Assembly: GCA_031409875.1 (NCBI GenBank)
Contig: JANNYB010000083.1
Span: 20,318 to 84,317, forward strand
Source: CALMEH01 sp031409875
GTDB lineage: Bacteria > Acidobacteriota > Blastocatellia > Pyrinomonadales > Pyrinomonadaceae
Reading direction: 5' to 3'
Length of the DNA stretch: 64,000 nt
The notes under the pieces were generated by a model that ran no database searches, was not told where the DNA came from, and saw only the letters and a list, made by a program, of their open reading frames with translations. Position numbers and translations under genes: made by a program. Of this stretch, positions 61,181 to 64,000 are shown one piece after another (position 1 is the first letter of the stretch; every line of letters begins with the position of its first letter).

Positions 61181-62263
61181 ATGAAGAATTTATTTCGACT
61201 TTTCAGTTCGACAATGTTTGTTTTCGCGGTTTGTTCAATCATTTCGGCACAAACGCCGACTCCGACTCCGCCCGTTCAAAATAACAACGATCTTTCAGGC
61301 AAGGTTTTCGAGGTGCGTCTTCCGGTAACGATTACGCAGAAGAAAAATCTTATTTCCGGCTTGCAGAAAGGCGATTTTCTCGTCTTTGAAGACGGAATTC
61401 AGCAGGAAATTACATTTTTTACCAGCGAAACGAAAAATCCGCCGGTTTATGTCGGGGTTTTGATGGACACTTCGGATTCGACGAAAGGCAAAATGCAGTT
61501 TTCAAAAGAAGCGGCGAGAAATTTTATCTACACCGTTCTTCAACTTCGCAAAGACAAAGCGGCGTTTATGACTTTTGACCACGAAATAAATCTGCGACAG
61601 GATTTTACGGACAAAATGGATTTGCTCGACAATGCGGTCAATAAAGTCAAAAAAACAGGTTCGCAAACTGCTCTTTATGACGCGGTTTGGACATTTGCCG
61701 ACGAAAAATTGCGAAATGCACCGGGAAGACGAGTTATCGTTATCATCACCGACGGCGACGATACTTTCAGCCGCGCCGAGTTGCAGGACGCGATTGATAT
61801 TGCACAGCGAACCGAAACGACGATTTTCGGCATCTCTACAAAAGAGGGTTTCCTTGGCAGCGTTCCGGGCGTTGATGCCGGAACAATTAAGGATAAAGGC
61901 GATAAAGATTTAACGGAACTTTGCGAGGCAACCGGCGGCGAAGCGTTTTTTACGGGCGATATGCTCGCACTTGAAAAGGCTTTTACGAAAATCAGTCAAG
62001 AACTTCGTTCGCAATATATGATTACTTATCGCCCTGAAAATCAAAGTCTCGACGGCAGAGAACGCAAAATCGAAGTGCGTCTTGCCGATAAGGAAAAAGC
62101 GAAAAAATACGACGTTCGCACCAAGAGAAGCTATCGCGCCGTAAAAGATTCTTTGAAGTCGTCGAGTATGATTCCGAAGGAAACGATGTTTAATATTCGA
62201 TATAATCCCACTCAACGGCGGCTGAGAAAACCCAATGTTTGCGAACTTAACCGCCCGTGTTAG
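61181..62263 (+). CDS. VWA domain protein (acidobacterial VWFA-related type)
   Basis: 360 residues. A signal peptide (FRLFSSTMFVFAVCSIISAQ) leads to a Thr/Pro linker and the family start VRLPVTITQKKNLISGLQKG and DFLVFEDGIQQEI. The VWA domain has a MIDAS motif DTSDST, TGSQTALYDAVWTFADE and VIVIITDGDDTFS. Probably surface or periplasmic, binding protein through metal. The ATG at 61181 is preferred: the earlier frame has no signal sequence. The next gene is a paralogue. Confidence 0.88.
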   Translation: MKNLFRLFSSTMFVFAVCSIISAQTPTPTPPVQNNNDLSGKVFEVRLPVTITQKKNLISGLQKGDFLVFEDGIQQEITFFTSETKNPPVYVGVLMDTSDSTKGKMQFSKEAARNFIYTVLQLRKDKAAFMTFDHEINLRQDFTDKMDLLDNAVNKVKKTGSQTALYDAVWTFADEKLRNAPGRRVIVIITDGDDTFSRAELQDAIDIAQRTETTIFGISTKEGFLGSVPGVDAGTIKDKGDKDLTELCEATGGEAFFTGDMLALEKAFTKISQELRSQYMITYRPENQSLDGRERKIEVRLADKEKAKKYDVRTKRSYRAVKDSLKSSSMIPKETMFNIRYNPTQRRLRKPNVCELNRPC

Positions 62264-62318
62264 TGGTTTCTTGACTGATATTTGAAAGGCAGAATTTATA
62301 GTTTTGGGAGTTGTAAAA

Positions 62319-63380
62319 ATGAATTTAAGACACAAGATTTTTATATTTTTAGGTATTGCACTTTTTTTGAGCATTGCAGTTTTTAATTTTGACGCTTCCA
62401 GAGCGCAACAACAAACAACCGTCAAACCAAGCCCGACGGCGACTCCCGAAGAAGAAGAAGAAGTGCTTAAAATTGACACGGAAGTCGTCAATATTCTTTT
62501 CACTGCACAAGACAAAAACCGCCGTTTAATGACTGATTTGAAAAAGGAAGACGTGCGGGTTTTGGAAAACGGACAAGCGCAGGAAATCGTCTATTTCGGA
62601 CGGCAAGTTGATTTGCCACTCTCGTTGGCAATTTTAATTGATACGAGCCGCTCACAGGAAAGAACCTTGCCGGAAGAAAAAGCGGCGGCGATTTCGTTTA
62701 TTGATTCGGTTATTCGTCAGGAAAAAGATGAAGTTGCGATTGTTTCCTTTACGGGCGAAACGACACTCGAACAAGGGATGACGAACAATATCACAAAACT
62801 GCGGCGGGCAATTTCACGAGTGGAATATATTCCGCCTTCGGGCTATATCGGTGGCGGCGTAATTGTCGGCACACCGCCGATTTCGGGCAAAAATCGGGAT
62901 ATTCAAAGCGCGACGGCAATTTGGGACGCAATTTGGATTACCGCTGATGAAGTTTTAGGTCTCGCGCCCGAAAAAACGCGCCGCGCCATTATTCTTTTAT
63001 CCGACGGTGTGAACACTTACGGTCAGAAAAAAATAGACGAAGCCATTCAAGCCGCGCAAAAGAGCGAAGCCGTTATTTATTCAATCGGCATTGGCGATAA
63101 TTTTTATGATGGAGTTGATAAAGGCACACTAAATAAAATCTCCGAACGCACCGGCGGACGCGCTTTTTTCCCGAAGGACGAAGCCGAACTCCGTAATGCT
63201 TTTACACAAATTCAAATCGAAATGCGTTCACAATTTTTGATTGCCTACGAACCGACCAACCAAAAACGCGACGGCTCGTTTCGCACGGTTGAAATCCAAG
63301 TCGTCAATCCCGAACTTGCCAAACAAAAGGTTTTTCTGACTCACCGCAAAGGTTATTTTGCCAAGACGGAAAAGAAATAA
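62319..63380 (+). CDS. VWA domain protein, paralogue of the preceding gene
   Basis: 353 residues. Signal peptide (FIFLGIALFLSIAVFNF), linker, then VNILFTAQDKNRRLMTDLKKEDVRVLENG, the MIDAS DTSRSQ, TSRSQERTLPEEKAA, SATAIWDAIWITADE and AIILLSDGVNTYG. Ends SQFLIAYEPTNQKRDGSFRT, matching SQYMITYRPENQSLDGRERK of its neighbour, so this is a tandem duplication. GGGAG precedes the ATG by nine bases. Confidence 0.88.
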   Translation: MNLRHKIFIFLGIALFLSIAVFNFDASRAQQQTTVKPSPTATPEEEEEVLKIDTEVVNILFTAQDKNRRLMTDLKKEDVRVLENGQAQEIVYFGRQVDLPLSLAILIDTSRSQERTLPEEKAAAISFIDSVIRQEKDEVAIVSFTGETTLEQGMTNNITKLRRAISRVEYIPPSGYIGGGVIVGTPPISGKNRDIQSATAIWDAIWITADEVLGLAPEKTRRAIILLSDGVNTYGQKKIDEAIQAAQKSEAVIYSIGIGDNFYDGVDKGTLNKISERTGGRAFFPKDEAELRNAFTQIQIEMRSQFLIAYEPTNQKRDGSFRTVEIQVVNPELAKQKVFLTHRKGYFAKTEKK

Positions 63381-63383
63381 AAC

Positions 63384-63535
63384 TTGGAGGTGTGGGCATC
63401 TGCCCGCCGCGCGTTCAAGCGAAGCGAGAACAGGCGCGAACGCCTCGCATTACTCGAAAGTTGATTCAAGCGGCGTTTCCGCGCCTGTTCTCGCAAAGCC
63501 TCGAACGCGCGGCGGGCAAGATGCCCGCGCTCCGA
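63384..63535. repeat. class C GC-rich inverted repeat
   Basis: Outer arms GGGCATCTGCCCGCCGCGCG and CGCGCGGCGGGCAAGATGCC; inner stem GCGAGAACAGGCGCG with CGCGCCTGTTCTCGC. Much more GC-rich than its surroundings. Confidence 0.85.
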
Positions 63536-63546
63536 CTTAAAAGCCA

Positions 63547-63588
63547 AAAAAATAAGCGTGAGTAAATTTACTCACGCTTATTTTTTTA
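63547..63588. terminator. bidirectional Rho-independent terminator
   Basis: Perfect stem AATAAGCGTGAGTAAA / TTTACTCACGCTTATT flanked by an A run on the left and a T run on the right, between convergent genes. Confidence 0.88.
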
Positions 63589-63609
63589 GTAAAAAATTAA
63601 AAATAATTA

Positions 63610-64000
63610 CTATCTTGTCGGGCTGGCAACAGTATCGTCACCTCTGTTCGCAAGAACGAGGATAACTGCTGTGCCGACAACACCCGCAAAAATCGCAATG
63701 GGAACCCACGCGCCCTTATCGTCATCGTCATCATCATCATCATTTTGACGAGCCGACGGGACAGGAGTTGATTTTCCGTTTTCGATTTTCGTGATATTTA
63801 CTGCAACGCCGTCATTGTTGAAGACTTGGACGTTTCCGGCAGTCAACTCACCTGAAATCGTTTTTTCGCTGAAATTCAACGACAAAGACGAGTTCGGGCT
63901 TAAATTGATGTAGCCTAATTTTTCCAATTTAATCGTTGCCGCAGAATCTTTCGTGGTGATTACACCGGACGAGAAAAACGTGCGTCCGTTCAAAGCGCGT
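63610..64000 (-). CDS. FecR-like protein, partial (start outside the window)
   Basis: The frame runs off the window end, so the 5' part is missing. About 130 residues are seen: NGRTFFSSGVITTKDSAATI and LEKLGYINLSPNSSLSL resemble a FecR domain (beta strands with N-P-N-S-S). Then a poly-Asp stretch (eight Asp, residues encoded near 63720-63745), a membrane helix (WVPIAIFAGVVGTAVILVLA) and a short tail. Likely a single-pass envelope protein. The internal TTG at 63993 is not a real start. Confidence 0.65.
   Translation of the reverse strand, partial: RALNGRTFFSSGVITTKDSAATIKLEKLGYINLSPNSSLSLNFSEKTISGELTAGNVQVFNNDGVAVNITKIENGKSTPVPSARQNDDDDDDDDKGAWVPIAIFAGVVGTAVILVLANRGDDTVASPTR

Noticed and set aside
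63358..63540. Arg/Ala-rich open frames in both strands
   Set aside because: Products of the GC-rich class C inverted repeat.

Overview
The window reads as a chromosomal piece of an Acidobacteriota bacterium, most likely from the Blastocatellia side of the phylum. This is inference from gene families and base use, not from a marker gene: two VWA proteins of the acidobacterial VWFA-related type, an ECF sigma factor next to a Ser/Thr kinase with a TolB-like propeller, a FecR-like fragment, short zinc-ribbon N-termini, and moderate GC with AT-rich gaps. I saw no tRNA, rRNA, CRISPR array, transposase or phage gene.

Layout. 1-18.2 kb, all on +, is an exopolysaccharide/O-antigen cluster: a CDP-glucose branch (rfbF, rfbG, a TylC3-type C-methyltransferase, an epimerase and a reductase) that should make a C-methylated 6-deoxyhexose, then glycosyltransferases, a methyltransferase, a hexapeptide acyltransferase, asnB, rmlA with an RmlC-like cupin, a hicBA toxin-antitoxin pair, a WecA-like transferase fused to a FlaA1-like half, a TPR/CBM-like protein and an O-antigen ligase/polymerase. 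18.4-23 kb holds an M23 peptidase, small membrane proteins, malQ, yceI and a gene of unknown function. 23.1-26.6 kb returns to polysaccharide genes (WecG/TagA family, GT4, WcaJ/WbaP-type initiating transferase). 26.7-34.8 kb carries prmC, YtxH and DUF948-like envelope proteins, a Spy-like protein, dxs, a DsbA-like plus VKOR disulfide pair and an ECF sigma/anti-sigma pair. 34.8-48.8 kb is mixed: an SGNH hydrolase, a PD-(D/E)XK-like protein, mnmA, lipB, an esterase, an ECF-kinase-Cys-peptide set and a zone of gene remnants. 48.9-57.3 kb, on -, is the rod-shape cluster mreB-mreC-mreD-pbp2-rodA-pbp1A. 57.7-64 kb has a family A DNA polymerase without 5' nuclease, a frameshifted phosphohexomutase, two VWA proteins and a FecR-like partial gene.

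The most unusual property is the DNA between genes. More than 25 gaps hold a long inverted repeat, and three classes can be told apart: (A) palindromes whose arms are built from short tandem units, mostly 7-mers, with a different unit at each locus; (B) a GTCAGAAC...GCGGTAGC family; (C) larger cruciform-like mosaics. Class A/B elements typically lie exactly between the stop codon of one gene and the start codon of the next, so start codons sit a few bases after a hairpin arm and without a normal Shine-Dalgarno sequence. In the rod-shape cluster all five junctions have one, each with a different 7-mer. One class B element lies in frame inside prmC, and 7-mer expansions lie in frame inside two other genes. 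Four palindromes end on both sides in a perfect DnaA box (TTATCCACA). At 38.8-39.06 kb palindromes are nested within one another.

A second candidate for something undescribed is at 34.83-35.06 kb: a 45-residue membrane peptide gene with a strong ribosome binding site faces a promoter-hairpin-hairpin-terminator unit on the other strand that overlaps its 3' half, the layout of some type I toxin-antitoxin loci.
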